12,348 nt of DNA from Sphingomonadales bacterium (lineage in GTDB: Bacteria > Pseudomonadota > Alphaproteobacteria > Sphingomonadales > Sphingomonadaceae). The DNA lies in contig JAIYAA010000036.1 in NCBI GenBank assembly GCA_027489295.1, positions 1-12,348 on the forward strand, written 5' to 3'. The notes beneath the pieces were generated by a model. That model had not been told where the DNA came from. It did not search any database and was given only the letters and a program-made list of their open reading frames with translations. A program made the translations under genes and the position numbers. Of the stretch, positions 1-8,685 are shown in pieces. Positions within the stretch are counted from its first letter, which is position 1, and every line of letters starts with the position of its first letter.

Positions 1-440
1 TCGGCATAGCCGTGGATCGGCGCGTGGATCGGGGTGAGCGCGTTGCCGAGCTTTTCGGCGAGGTGCCAGTCGGTCGGGAACGCCAGCGCGGCGGCGGTGA
101 GGCGGTACTGGCCGGTCGCGGGGTCGGGGGTGAGGATGCACAGGTCTTCCCACACGCCTGTGGCGGCGGTGCGGAGTGTGGCAGACATGGAAACAACCCG
201 CTCTTCACGGCCGTCATCGTGGCGGCGTTCGAGCAACGCCGCGACCTCTTCCACCGCCGCCTCCGCCTCCGGCAGCACCTGCACGCAATCCGGTTCCGCC
301 GCAAACACCGCTGCCCGCGCCGCGAGATCCGCCTCCGCCGTCAGCCATGCGTCCTCGTCCACGCGGACGAGGCCCATGCGCAGCGTGCCCCCGCCGCGCG
401 CGCGGGACAGCAGCGCTTCAACGGAGAAGCCCAGGCTCAT
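1..440 (-). CDS. DUF3445 / heme-dependent oxidative N-demethylase-like protein (N-terminal part; runs off the window)
   Basis: Reading the minus strand from the ATG at 440-438 gives an open frame of 146 codons that continues past base 1, so only the N-terminal part is visible. The protein opens [11 protein letters not shown]. It later has [23 protein letters not shown] and IHAPIHGY, which match the pattern I associate with DUF3445, a family related to the alpha subunit of heme-dependent oxidative N-demethylase (an enzyme acting on dimethylamine-type substrates). The heme-binding part cannot be checked here. The ATG overlaps the scpA stop as ATGA (437-440), so it is the fourth gene of the propionyl-CoA operon and probably translated by coupling; the preceding Shine-Dalgarno is weak. 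The family call is from memory of conserved spellings. Substrate and any tie to propionate metabolism are unknown. Confidence 0.68.
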   Translation of the reverse strand, partial: MSLGFSVEALLSRARGGGTLRMGLVRVDEDAWLTAEADLAARAAVFAAEPDCVQVLPEAEAAVEEVAALLERRHDDGREERVVSMSATLRTAATGVWEDLCILTPDPATGQYRLTAAALAFPTDWHLAEKLGNALTPIHAPIHGYA

Positions 441-2575
441 TCGGCGGCGGCCTCGAGCGGCGGCATGTTGTGGCCGAGCAAGCGCAGCACGTCCGCCGCG
501 CACTCCACCACGTTCGAGCCGGGGCCATAAATGCCCTGCACGCCCGCTGCACGCAGCATCTCGTAATCCTGCGGCGGGATCACCCCGCCGGCGATCACCT
601 TGATGTCGCTGCGCCCCGCATCGCGCAGCCCGCGAATGAGTTCCGGGATCAGCGTCTTGTGGCCAGCTGCGAGGCTGGATGCGCCGACCACGTCGACCCC
701 GCTGTCGAGCGCCAGCACCACCGTTTCCTCCGGCGTCTGGAACAGCGGCCCGCTGACCACCTCGAATCCCATGTCCGAAAAGGCGGATGCGATCACGTTG
801 GCACCGCGATCATGCCCGTCCTGCCCCATCTTGGCGACGAGCAGGCGCGGCTTGCGGCCGAGGCGTCGTTCGACCGCCTCGACGCCGCGAACCACCTCCG
901 CCCAGCGATTGTCCTCGGCATAGGGTGCGGCGTAGACGCCCTTCACCGGCGTCGGCTGCGTCGCGTAGCGGCCGAACACATCCTCCATCGCCGCGCTGAT
1001 CTCGCCGAGCGTAGCGCGGGCTCGCGCCGCCACGACGGCCAGTTCGAGCAGGTTGCCGCCGCCCCGCGCACCGTCGCGCAAGGCATCGAGCGCGGCAACG
1101 CAGGCCGCCTCGTCGCGCGATTCCTTCACGCGCCGGATGCGCGCGATCTGGCCCTCCCGCACGGCGGCATTGTCCACCTCGAGCGTCTCGAGCAGATCCT
1201 CGCTCGCCAGGCGGTATTTGTTGACGCCGACGATCACGTCCTCGCCGCGATCCACCCGCGCCTGGCGGGCGGCGGCGGCTTCCTCGATCATCGCCTTGGG
1301 CCAGCCCGCGGCGACCGCCTTGGCCATGCCGCCCTCGGCCTCGACCCGCTCGATGATCTCCCAGGCCTTGTCGACCAATTGCTGCGTCAGGCTCTCGACA
1401 TAATAGCTGCCGCCCAAGGGATCGACGACCTTGGTCATCCCCGTCTCTTCCTGCAGCACGATCTGGGTGTTGCGGGCGATGCGGGCGGAGAAATCGGTGG
1501 GCAGCGCGATCGCTTCGTCGAGCGCGTTGGTGTGGAGGCTCTGGGTGCCGCCGAGCATCGCCGCCATCGCCTCGATCGTGGTACGGATGACGTTGTTGTA
1601 CGGGTCCTGCTCGGTGAGCGACACGCCGCTGGTCTGGCAGTGCGTGCGCAGCATCTTGGAGCGCTCGTCCTTGGCGCCGAGCTGGGTCATCACCCGGTGC
1701 CACAGCACGCGCGCTGCCCGCAGCTTCGCGACTTCCATGAAGAAGTTCATACCGATTGCGAAGAAGAAGCTCAGGCGGCCTGCGAACTTGTCGATATCGA
1801 GACCCGAGGCGACGCCGTACTTCACATATTCCATGCCGTCGGCGATGGTGAAGGCAAGCTCCTGCACCTGGGTCGCGCCGGCTTCCTGCATATGGTAGCC
1901 GGAGATGGAAATACTGTTGAATTTCGGCATCTTCGCGCTGGTATAGGCGAAAATGTCTGAGATGATCCGCATGCTCGGTTCGGGCGGGTAGATATAGGTA
2001 TTCCGAACCATGAACTCCTTCAGGATATCGTTCTGGATCGTGCCTTCCAGCTTCTCCTGCGGAACCCCCTGCTCCTCGCCCGCGACGATGAAGAAGGCCA
2101 GCACCGGGATCACCGCGCCGTTCATCGTCATCGAGACCGACATTTGGTCGAGCGGGATCCCGTCGAACAGGATCTTCATGTCCTCGATGGTGTCGATCGC
2201 CACGCCGGCCTTGCCGACATCGCCTACGACGCGAGGATGGTCGCTGTCATAGCCGCGATGCGTGGCGAGATCGAACGCGACCGACAGGCCCTTTTGCCCG
2301 GCGGCGAGGTTGCGGCGATAGAAAGCGTTTGATTCCTCTGCCGTGGAGAAGCCGGCATATTGGCGTACCGTCCAGGGACGCCCGGCATACATCGACGCGC
2401 GCACCCCGCGGGTGAACGGCGCGAAGCCGGGCAGCCCCGGATCGACCCCTGCCACATCCTCTTTCGTATACAGAGGCTTGACCGTGATACCTTCAGGCGT
2501 TTCCCAGGTCAGGTCCTTGCCCTTCACCTCCTTGGCGGCGGCAGCGGACCATTGATCGATCGTGGGCTCGGTCAC
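437..2575 (-). CDS. scpA: Methylmalonyl-CoA mutase, single-chain type with B12-binding domain
   Basis: Converts (R)-methylmalonyl-CoA to succinyl-CoA using adenosylcobalamin, the last step of propionyl-CoA entry into the TCA cycle. The GTG start gives 712 residues, the usual length for the catalytic chain. The substrate-binding TIM barrel has [13 protein letters not shown] (Tyr73), [12 protein letters not shown] (Arg191) and [10 protein letters not shown] (His228). With a constant offset of 16 these match Tyr89, Arg207 and His244 of the Propionibacterium enzyme. The C-terminal cobalamin domain carries DGHDRG (about 586-591), with His588 as the expected lower cobalt ligand, so both halves look intact. 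The GTG at 2575-2573 is chosen because it follows the mce stop by one base and has GGGGAG (2583-2588) seven bases upstream. The open frame continues further upstream, but that part overlaps mce in another frame. The stop overlaps the next gene by four bases. Confidence 0.97.
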   Translation of the reverse strand: MTEPTIDQWSAAAAKEVKGKDLTWETPEGITVKPLYTKEDVAGVDPGLPGFAPFTRGVRASMYAGRPWTVRQYAGFSTAEESNAFYRRNLAAGQKGLSVAFDLATHRGYDSDHPRVVGDVGKAGVAIDTIEDMKILFDGIPLDQMSVSMTMNGAVIPVLAFFIVAGEEQGVPQEKLEGTIQNDILKEFMVRNTYIYPPEPSMRIISDIFAYTSAKMPKFNSISISGYHMQEAGATQVQELAFTIADGMEYVKYGVASGLDIDKFAGRLSFFFAIGMNFFMEVAKLRAARVLWHRVMTQLGAKDERSKMLRTHCQTSGVSLTEQDPYNNVIRTTIEAMAAMLGGTQSLHTNALDEAIALPTDFSARIARNTQIVLQEETGMTKVVDPLGGSYYVESLTQQLVDKAWEIIERVEAEGGMAKAVAAGWPKAMIEEAAAARQARVDRGEDVIVGVNKYRLASEDLLETLEVDNAAVREGQIARIRRVKESRDEAACVAALDALRDGARGGGNLLELAVVAARARATLGEISAAMEDVFGRYATQPTPVKGVYAAPYAEDNRWAEVVRGVEAVERRLGRKPRLLVAKMGQDGHDRGANVIASAFSDMGFEVVSGPLFQTPEETVVLALDSGVDVVGASSLAAGHKTLIPELIRGLRDAGRSDIKVIAGGVIPPQDYEMLRAAGVQGIYGPGSNVVECAADVLRLLGHNMPPLEAAAE

Positions 2576-2576
2576 C

Positions 2577-2996
2577 TCAATGCTCCCCACGCGGCGTTTC
2601 CATGATTTCGGTGAGGATACCGCCCATATCCTTGGGGTGGATGAAGAAGATCGGCGTGCCGTGGGCACCGATCCGTGGCTCGCCGAGCAGCTTGCAGCCC
2701 TTGGCCTCGAACCACGCTCTGGCCTCGTGAATATCGGGCACCTCGTAGCAGAGGTGATGCTGCCCACCCGCCGGATTCCTGGCAAGGAAGCCATGGATCG
2801 GCGACGTCTCGCCGAGTGGCTCGATCAGCTCGATCTGGCTGTTCGGCGTATCGACGAAGCACACCTTCACCCCCTGCGCGGGCAGGTCGAAGGGTTCGCG
2901 GATCACTTCCGCGCCCATCACCTCGCGGTAAAACGCGATCGAGGCTTCGATCGACGGCGTCGCAACGCCGACATGGTTGAGACGGCCGAGCTTCAT
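2577..2996 (-). CDS. mce: Methylmalonyl-CoA epimerase (VOC superfamily)
   Basis: Interconverts the (S) and (R) epimers of methylmalonyl-CoA, linking the carboxylase product to the mutase substrate. The 139 residues form two VOC beta-alpha-beta-beta-beta modules. Expected metal ligands are visible: His8 in LNHVGVA, Gln54 in NSQIELIEP, His80/His81 in [10 protein letters not shown], and Glu130 in LTEIMETP. The full length and these four positions fit the epimerase better than a generic glyoxalase, and the operon position settles it. The ATG at 2996-2994 has GAGGAA a few bases upstream on the minus strand. It sits 23 bp after pccB and one base before scpA, so it is part of the same transcript. 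Confidence 0.96.
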   Translation of the reverse strand: MKLGRLNHVGVATPSIEASIAFYREVMGAEVIREPFDLPAQGVKVCFVDTPNSQIELIEPLGETSPIHGFLARNPAGGQHHLCYEVPDIHEARAWFEAKGCKLLGEPRIGAHGTPIFFIHPKDMGGILTEIMETPRGEH

Positions 2997-3019
2997 CTTG
3001 TTCCTCGATCAGCGCCGCA

Positions 3020-4546
<1,527 letters not shown>

Positions 4547-4594
4547 CGGCATTTCTCTCCGTGGACGCGGCTTCTGCACCGGGCCACGCCAGCC

Positions 4595-4637
4595 CTGCAA
4601 ATGCAATGTTGCAAAGTTGCGGGCTTGAGGTTTGCAG
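4595..4637. promoter_or_regulatory. Candidate acyl-CoA regulator operator: three YTGCAAA sites in the pccB/regulator intergenic region
   Basis: Between pccB and the divergent regulator (4547-4650) there are CTGCAAA at 4595-4601, TTGCAAA at 4609-4615, and the same motif on the other strand, TTTGCAG, at 4631-4637. The first two are 14 bp apart. TTGCAA at 4609-4614 is itself a palindrome, and GCAA-AG-TTGC spans 4611-4620. RamB of Corynebacterium and PrpR of Mycobacterium, which belong to the same regulator family as the adjacent gene, bind TTTGCAAA-type sites. Placement between the divergent starts fits joint control of pccB-mce-scpA and autoregulation. No convincing sigma-70 boxes were picked out here. 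Confidence 0.55.
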
Positions 4638-4650
4638 ACTATGCGAGGCC

Positions 4651-6078
4651 ATGGCCAGCCACGCCCCGCTTCCCCCACGCCGCCGCCTGTTCGAAGGCTT
4701 TCGCCTGCGCGAGTTGCGACGCCGTCTCAACATTCCCCAGGCGGGGATGGCGCAGCGGCTGGGCATCTCGGTCTCCTACCTCTCGCAGATCGAGAATAAC
4801 GACCGGCCGATCACCGACGGGGTGCTGCTGGCGCTGGCCCGCGAATTCCCCGTCGAGGCAGCCGAGATCAACGGCGAGGGCGGGACCGCAGCCCTCCTCC
4901 GCGCGATCGACGCGGCGACCGACAGCAGCGTGGCCGCGGACCGGATCGACGAGGCCGATATCCGCCGCGGGATCGAGCAGCAGCCGCTGCTCGCGCGCCG
5001 CATGGTCGCGCTGCACGATGCCTATCGCCGCAGCCAGGAACAGCTGCGCGTGCTCGACGACCGCTTCGACACCGGCTCGGGCGACGCCGCACCGCTGCCC
5101 TGGGAGGAAGTGCGCGACTGGTTCCAGGCCGAGGGCAATTATATCGATGCGATCGATCGCTCGGCCGAGGCGCTCGCCGACGCGCTGGCGCTCGATGACG
5201 ATAATATCGTCCGCGCGTTCGAGGACCGGCTGCGGCTGTGGCACGGGGTGCGGGTGATCGGCGCGCAGGGCGACGGCAGCGAGCTCAGCCGCTTCGACGA
5301 GGGTGCGCGGACGCTGGCGCTCAACCACGCGCTCCCGCCCGAAAGCCGCGCCTTCCTGCTCGCGCATCGGCTGGTGCGCTACGAATTCGCCAACGAAATG
5401 CGCGTGGTGATCGAAGGCGCCGGGCTCACCTCGCCGGCGGCACGCGAGTTGTTGAGCGTCGGTCTCGCCAACTATGCCGCGGGGGCGCTGCTGATGCCCT
5501 ATGGCCGCTTCCGCGCCGCCGCCTATGCGGTTCGTCACGACATCGACCAGCTCCGCCAGCGCTTCGCGGTGAGCTTCGAGCAGGCCTGCCACCGGCTCTC
5601 CACGCTCCAGCGCCCCGGCGCGCAGGGGTTGCCCGTGTTCTTCTGCCGCGTCGACATGGCGGGCAACATCACCAAGCGGCACTCGGCGACGCGACTGCAG
5701 TTCGCGGCGCTGGGCGGCGCCTGCCCCTTGTGGATCGTCCATGAGGCGGTGGCCATCCCCGACCGCATCCTCGTCCAGCTCGCCGAGATGCCCGACGGTA
5801 CGCGCTACGTCTCGATGGCCAAGGGGCTGGTGAAGCCCTCGGGCAGCTTTGCCCGCCCGCCCCGCCGCTACGCCGTGGCGCTGGGCTGCGAGGAGGCCCA
5901 TGCCGCCGACTTCGTCTATGCGGACGCGCTGCGCACCGGCGGCGCCGCGACGCCGATCGGCGCGTCGTGCCGCATCTGCCCGCGCCTCGACTGCGACCAG
6001 CGTGCCTTCCCGCCCGCCGGGTCTGCGATCGAGATCGACCCCGATCGCCGCCGCGCGGTGCCGTACGGCTTTCGCTGA
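4651..6078 (+). CDS. Short-chain fatty acyl-CoA regulator (XRE HTH + IrrE-like + ScfR C-terminal domain)
   Basis: A 475-residue transcription factor of the ScfR/PrpR/RamB class, which respond to short-chain acyl-CoA and control propionate and acetate genes. An XRE helix-turn-helix lies at about 17-60 ([17 protein letters not shown], then [15 protein letters not shown]). The middle resembles the IrrE/ImmA fold, but its metal motif is degenerate: AHRLVRYE (239-246) stands where HExxH would be, so no peptidase is expected. The C-terminal ScfR domain includes [15 protein letters not shown] and a Cys set at 412, 440, 443 and 448 (CRICPRLDC). The mycobacterial PrpR is reported to hold a [4Fe-4S] cluster, so these are plausible ligands. 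The ATG at 4651 is chosen by family length; the frame is open from 4561, but that would consume the intergenic region. Only a close-set GAGG precedes it, so it may be leaderless. Confidence 0.9.
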   Translation: MASHAPLPPRRRLFEGFRLRELRRRLNIPQAGMAQRLGISVSYLSQIENNDRPITDGVLLALAREFPVEAAEINGEGGTAALLRAIDAATDSSVAADRIDEADIRRGIEQQPLLARRMVALHDAYRRSQEQLRVLDDRFDTGSGDAAPLPWEEVRDWFQAEGNYIDAIDRSAEALADALALDDDNIVRAFEDRLRLWHGVRVIGAQGDGSELSRFDEGARTLALNHALPPESRAFLLAHRLVRYEFANEMRVVIEGAGLTSPAARELLSVGLANYAAGALLMPYGRFRAAAYAVRHDIDQLRQRFAVSFEQACHRLSTLQRPGAQGLPVFFCRVDMAGNITKRHSATRLQFAALGGACPLWIVHEAVAIPDRILVQLAEMPDGTRYVSMAKGLVKPSGSFARPPRRYAVALGCEEAHAADFVYADALRTGGAATPIGASCRICPRLDCDQRAFPPAGSAIEIDPDRRRAVPYGFR

Positions 6079-6112
6079 CGCTTGCAGGCGCCCGGCGCTT
6101 CATGGCATACCC

Positions 6113-6141
6113 GAACCTCTAAAAAGATATCGGAGAGGTTC
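6113..6141 (+). promoter_or_regulatory. Perfect 8-bp inverted repeat that includes the aldolase Shine-Dalgarno
   Basis: GAACCTCT at 6113-6120 and its exact complement AGAGGTTC at 6134-6141 flank a 13-base A-rich loop (6121-6133). The likely ribosome binding site GGAGAGG (6132-6138) is mostly inside the 3' arm, five bases before the ATG at 6144. In RNA this hairpin would hide the site; in DNA it could instead be an operator. The rest of the 65-bp gap after the regulator gene holds only a short GC palindrome at 6088-6098. Confidence 0.5.
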
Positions 6142-6143
6142 CC

Positions 6144-6905
6144 ATGGCAACCGCGCTCGCCGCCACGTCCCAGGTCAGCGACGCCGAGTGGGAGGCGCGC
6201 CAGCAGCTCGCCGCCTGCTACCGCGTGTTCGACCTGCTCGGCTGGTCCGAGATGATCTACAACCACATCACGGTGAAGCTGCCGGATCAGGAGGGCGCGT
6301 TCCTGATCAATCCGTTCGGGCTGCACTTCAGCGAGGTGAAGGCCTCCAACCTCGTCAAGATCGACATTGACGGCAACAAGCTGGACGACTCGCCCTATCC
6401 GGTAAACCGCGCCGGCTTCGTCCAGCACGCGCTGTTCCATCGGCATCTGCCCGACGCGCACTGCATCATGCACACCCACACCACCGCCGGCATGGCGGTC
6501 GCGTCGCTGGAAGGCGGGCTGCGGCCGACAAATTTCTACGCCTGCAACTTCATCGGCCAGATCGCCTACCATGATTTCGAAGGCGTGACCGTCCGCGACG
6601 AGGAAGGCGAACGCCTGCTCGCCCATCTCGGCGACAAGCGCGTGATGCTGCTGCGCAACCACGGCATCCTCGCCATGGGGCGCACGCTGCCCGAGGCGTT
6701 CGTCAAGCACTGGGCGCTGCAGCGCGCCTGCGAGATCCAGGTCGCGACGATGAGCATGGGCCAGCCGATCGAGATTGCGCCCGAGGTCGTCGCGGTCCAC
6801 CAGCGCGACGTGCACATGGCGCAGGTCCCCGGCGGGCCCGGTGCGGCGGACTTCGCGGCGATGGTGCGGCTGGTGGATCGCGTCGATCGCAGCTGGCGGG
6901 ACTGA
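6144..6905 (+). CDS. Class II aldolase/adducin family protein
   Basis: A 253-residue single-domain protein of the class II aldolase/adducin fold, which in enzymes uses a zinc ion to cleave or form C-C bonds of small sugar phosphates, or acts as an epimerase or decarboxylase. Zinc ligands are visible as HTHTTAG (His110, His112) and RNHGIL (His173). NHITVKLP (about 40-47) and INPFGLHFSEV, with Glu64 in the usual acid position, match the adducin-like branch. No substrate can be assigned. The start has a strong GGAGAGG five bases upstream. It follows the acyl-CoA regulator on the same strand after 65 bp, so read-through or common control is possible but not shown. Confidence 0.88.
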   Translation: MATALAATSQVSDAEWEARQQLAACYRVFDLLGWSEMIYNHITVKLPDQEGAFLINPFGLHFSEVKASNLVKIDIDGNKLDDSPYPVNRAGFVQHALFHRHLPDAHCIMHTHTTAGMAVASLEGGLRPTNFYACNFIGQIAYHDFEGVTVRDEEGERLLAHLGDKRVMLLRNHGILAMGRTLPEAFVKHWALQRACEIQVATMSMGQPIEIAPEVVAVHQRDVHMAQVPGGPGAADFAAMVRLVDRVDRSWRD

Positions 6906-7016
6906 GGTCGCACATGTAGATCGCCAGTCGAGACACGCCCCCCATGCAGGACGTAAATCCGGGTTTAGATACAAAGCCGTGACGATGCGATTTCAGAAGG
7001 CAGACAGGTAGCGAAA
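6906..7016. other. Intergenic spacer of lower GC
   Basis: This 111-bp gap between the aldolase and the small DUF6434-like gene has visibly more A/T than its neighbours. I see no stem followed by a T-run, so there is no clear aldolase terminator, and no convincing promoter pair for the next gene. AGG at about 7006-7008 may serve as a weak ribosome binding site for the ATG at 7017. Confidence 0.5.
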
Positions 7017-7235
7017 ATGGCGGCTTTCGACTGGCATGGCGGCGTGATCTACCCAACCACGCCAGTAGACCGAAATTACCGTAACACGCAGAATGTCCGC
7101 CGCTTTTTCGTCGACGCTTGCGGGGCTTCCTTCACGTTCGACCGTGCCTTCATGGCATATCTGAAAGATGGGACCGCGAAGACCATGGGGGAGGCGGCGA
7201 TGGAGTGGATGCGCCGTCGACCTTCCCAACGATAA
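7017..7235 (+). CDS. Small DUF6434-like protein
   Basis: A 72-residue soluble protein with FDWHGG near the start, YRNTQNVRRFF in the middle and FDRAFMAYLKDGTAKTMGEA toward the end. This is the spelling I associate with DUF6434, sometimes found fused to SAP domains in other bacteria; function unknown. No signal peptide or membrane segment is seen. A hand count over 7021-7230 gives about 60% GC (125 of 210), lower than it appears in the surrounding genes, and codons such as TTT, AAA and CCA are more frequent. That hints at later acquisition. It is transcribed toward the dioxygenase gene and ends just before a 10-bp inverted repeat. The reading frame looks real because of the family match; the family name itself is from memory. 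Confidence 0.7.
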   Translation: MAAFDWHGGVIYPTTPVDRNYRNTQNVRRFFVDACGASFTFDRAFMAYLKDGTAKTMGEAAMEWMRRRPSQR

Positions 7236-7239
7236 CGTG

Positions 7240-7279
7240 GAAACGCCGAAGCATCCGCTTCCCGTACACTCGGCGTTTC
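7240..7279. terminator. Hairpin between convergent genes
   Basis: GAAACGCCGA (7240-7249) and TCGGCGTTTC (7270-7279) form a perfect 10-bp stem around a 20-base loop. It lies in the 50-bp gap between the stop of the DUF6434-like gene (7235) and the stop of the dioxygenase on the other strand (7286), where a bidirectional terminator is expected. Neither strand has a T-run after the stem, so it is not a classical intrinsic terminator. An alternative small stem, GAAGC/GCTTC (7248-7252 and 7257-7261), is nested in it. Confidence 0.55.
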
Positions 7280-7285
7280 AAAACC

Positions 7286-8086
7286 TTATCCGAAGCGGAA
7301 GCCGCTCACCGCCCAGCCGAACACATGGTCGCGGTAGTCGCAAACGGCAGCCCCCTCGCCGCCCGCGCCCATCGCTACCATCAGCGGGAGCAGATGCTCC
7401 TCGCGCGGATGGGCGAATTCGGCATGGGGCAGATCGCGCCAGGCGACGATCCGCGCTTCGCGGCGCGCCGGATCGGGATCGGTCGCCGCCGCGACCAGCG
7501 CATCGTCCCAGGCATCCGCATAGGGCGTCACCTGCGGCCCGCGGGCGCGGAGATTGTGGAAGCTCATCCCCGAGCCGACGATCAGCACGCCTTCGTCGCG
7601 CAAGGGGACGAGCGCCTTGCCGATCGCAACATGCGCGGCGGGGTCCAGGTCCGCGCGCAGCGACAGCTGGGCGAGCGGGATGTCTGCGCCCGGCACTGCC
7701 ACCTTCATCGGAATGAACACCCCGTGATCCCAGCCGCGCACTCGCTCGACGCCGGTAGCGAAACCGGCAGCATCGAGCAGCGCCTTTGCCCGCAATCCGA
7801 CGTCGGGGGCGCCCGGCGCATCCCAGCGCAGATGATAGGTGTGCTCGGGAAAGCCGTAATAATCGAATAGCAGCGGCTGGCCATCGCCGACATGCACGGT
7901 GACGTCGCGTTCTTCCCAATGGCCGGAGACCAGCAGGATGGCGCGCGGGCGCTCTGGCAGGCTTTCGATCAGGCCGGCTAGATAGGCCTGCATCGGCTGC
8001 CAGATCGGGTCCGGCGGGCCACCGGCGGGATCCATGAAGAAGCAGGGGCCGCCGCCATGGGGGAGGAAGAGCGCAGGAAGGGTCAT
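7286..8086 (-). CDS. DODA-type (LigB/YgiD-like) extradiol ring-opening dioxygenase
   Basis: A 266-residue cytoplasmic enzyme of the extradiol class III dioxygenase superfamily, close to 4,5-DOPA dioxygenase (YgiD), which opens catechol-type rings using a metal held by histidines. The expected pattern is complete: His10 in LPHGGGP, His56 in SGHWEE and His231 in EEHLLPL as likely metal ligands. His121 in GWDHGVF and His177 in GMSFHN are likely catalytic or substrate contacts. The length fits the single-subunit YgiD type. The start MTLPALFLPHGG is chosen because the metal-binding His normally lies near residue 10-20; the open frame extends to 8410 but would overlap the neighbouring Fe-S gene. 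No good Shine-Dalgarno precedes 8086. The natural substrate cannot be read from sequence. Confidence 0.9.
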   Translation of the reverse strand: MTLPALFLPHGGGPCFFMDPAGGPPDPIWQPMQAYLAGLIESLPERPRAILLVSGHWEERDVTVHVGDGQPLLFDYYGFPEHTYHLRWDAPGAPDVGLRAKALLDAAGFATGVERVRGWDHGVFIPMKVAVPGADIPLAQLSLRADLDPAAHVAIGKALVPLRDEGVLIVGSGMSFHNLRARGPQVTPYADAWDDALVAAATDPDPARREARIVAWRDLPHAEFAHPREEHLLPLMVAMGAGGEGAAVCDYRDHVFGWAVSGFRFG

Positions 8087-8125
8087 GCACGATATGTCGC
8101 GCGCGGCGTTGCGGGCGACAATGCC

Positions 8126-8148
8126 GGTTTCGGAAACCTGTCGTTTCC
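8126..8148. promoter_or_regulatory. Overlapping dyads in the dioxygenase / Fe-S protein divergent promoter region
   Basis: In the 78-bp gap between divergent starts (8086 and 8165), GGTTTC (8126-8131) and GAAACC (8133-8138) form a perfect dyad with a one-base centre. GGAAAC (8132-8137) also pairs with GTTTCC (8143-8148) across five bases. Three alternately oriented half-sites of the GGTTTC/GTTTCC type in a divergent promoter are typical of a repressor or activator operator. No regulator gene is adjacent, and no clear -35/-10 pair was picked out. Confidence 0.35.
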
Positions 8149-8164
8149 CGCTAGGGTTGCGACC

Positions 8165-8638
8165 ATGACTCGGTTCACCGTCAACAACCAGCCGGTCCAG
8201 TACGACATGGATCCGCAGACGCCGCTGCTCTGGGCGCTGCGCGACGCCTCCAACCTCACCGGCACGAAGTATGGCTGCGGCACCGGCGATTGCGGCGCCT
8301 GCACGGTCGACATCGACGGGGCGGCGCGGCTCGCTTGCCGCGAGACGATCGGCGCGATCGAGGGGACCTTCGTCACCACCATCGAAGGGCTGTCGCCCGA
8401 TCGCAGCCACCCGGTGCAGCAGGCGTTCCTCGCCGCCAATCTTGTCCAGTGCGGCTATTGCATCCCGGGCATGGTGATGGCGGCGGCGGTGCTGATCCGT
8501 ACCAATCGCAACCCGTCCGAGGAAGATATTCGCCAGGGCATCCCCAATATCTGTCGCTGCGGCATCTATCCGCGACTGGTCGACGCCATCCAGGACGCGG
8601 CCCGCATCGCGCGCGGCGACCCGGCCGAGGACGAATGA
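8165..8638 (+). CDS. (2Fe-2S)-binding small subunit, xanthine dehydrogenase / isoquinoline 1-oxidoreductase (IorA) type
   Basis: A 157-residue protein carrying two [2Fe-2S] clusters that pass electrons from a molybdopterin hydroxylase subunit. The plant-ferredoxin-like N-domain has YGCGTGDCGACTV (Cys38, Cys43, Cys46) and Cys58. The C-terminal helical domain has VQCGYCIPGM (Cys96, Cys99) and ICRCGIYP (Cys130, Cys132), so all eight ligands are present. The ATG at 8165 has AGGG about nine bases upstream and gives the normal family length; the frame is open from 8057 but that part overlaps the divergent dioxygenase. The molybdopterin-binding partner normally lies just downstream. Here the next gene is an RcnB-family protein, so this is an orphan small subunit. 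Substrate unknown. Confidence 0.93.
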   Translation: MTRFTVNNQPVQYDMDPQTPLLWALRDASNLTGTKYGCGTGDCGACTVDIDGAARLACRETIGAIEGTFVTTIEGLSPDRSHPVQQAFLAANLVQCGYCIPGMVMAAAVLIRTNRNPSEEDIRQGIPNICRCGIYPRLVDAIQDAARIARGDPAEDE

Positions 8639-8658
8639 AAGCTTTCAATCGGCTGACG

Positions 8659-8685
8659 ACCGGGTTCAGAACCGGGTCACCCGGT
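8659..8685. promoter_or_regulatory. Three-copy ACCGGGT element upstream of the RcnB-family gene
   Basis: ACCGGGT occurs at 8659-8665 and 8671-8677 as direct repeats 12 bp apart, and inverted as ACCCGGT at 8679-8685. The last two form a perfect 7+1+7 dyad. It lies in the 107-bp gap between the Fe-S gene and the RcnB-family ATG (8746). A regulator-binding site is a better guess than a terminator, because the one-base centre is too small for a full RNA loop and no T-run follows. An RNA hairpin using the outer pair (8658-8665 with 8679-8686) is also possible. Confidence 0.4.

Noticed and set aside
176..1960. 594-codon plus-strand open frame opposite scpA
   Set aside because: It lies antisense to a mutase with complete catalytic motifs. 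Its translation is His/Arg/Asp/Ala-rich without any domain, as expected for the complement of GC-rich codons.
4547..4678. Longer pccB reading into the intergenic region
   Set aside because: The extra residues do not resemble carboxyltransferase N-termini and would cover the divergent promoter region; ATGs at 4546 or 4552 have a GGAG upstream.
4639..5901. 420-codon minus-strand open frame opposite the acyl-CoA regulator
   Set aside because: Shadow of the regulator's GC-rich third positions; the plus strand has HTH and ScfR motifs.
6088..6098. GCGCC-C-GGCGC palindrome after the regulator gene as a terminator
   Set aside because: The stem is too short with a one-base centre and no T-run follows; recorded only as background GC symmetry.
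6082..6110. TTGCAG with a GCATAC box 17 bp downstream as an aldolase promoter
   Set aside because: The -10 candidate matches the consensus at about one position, so the pair is not supportable by eye.
8087..8164. EcfG-type general stress promoter (GGAAC with CGTT about 17 bp downstream)
   Set aside because: GGAAAC and CGTT both occur but are only a few bases apart, so the spacing is wrong.
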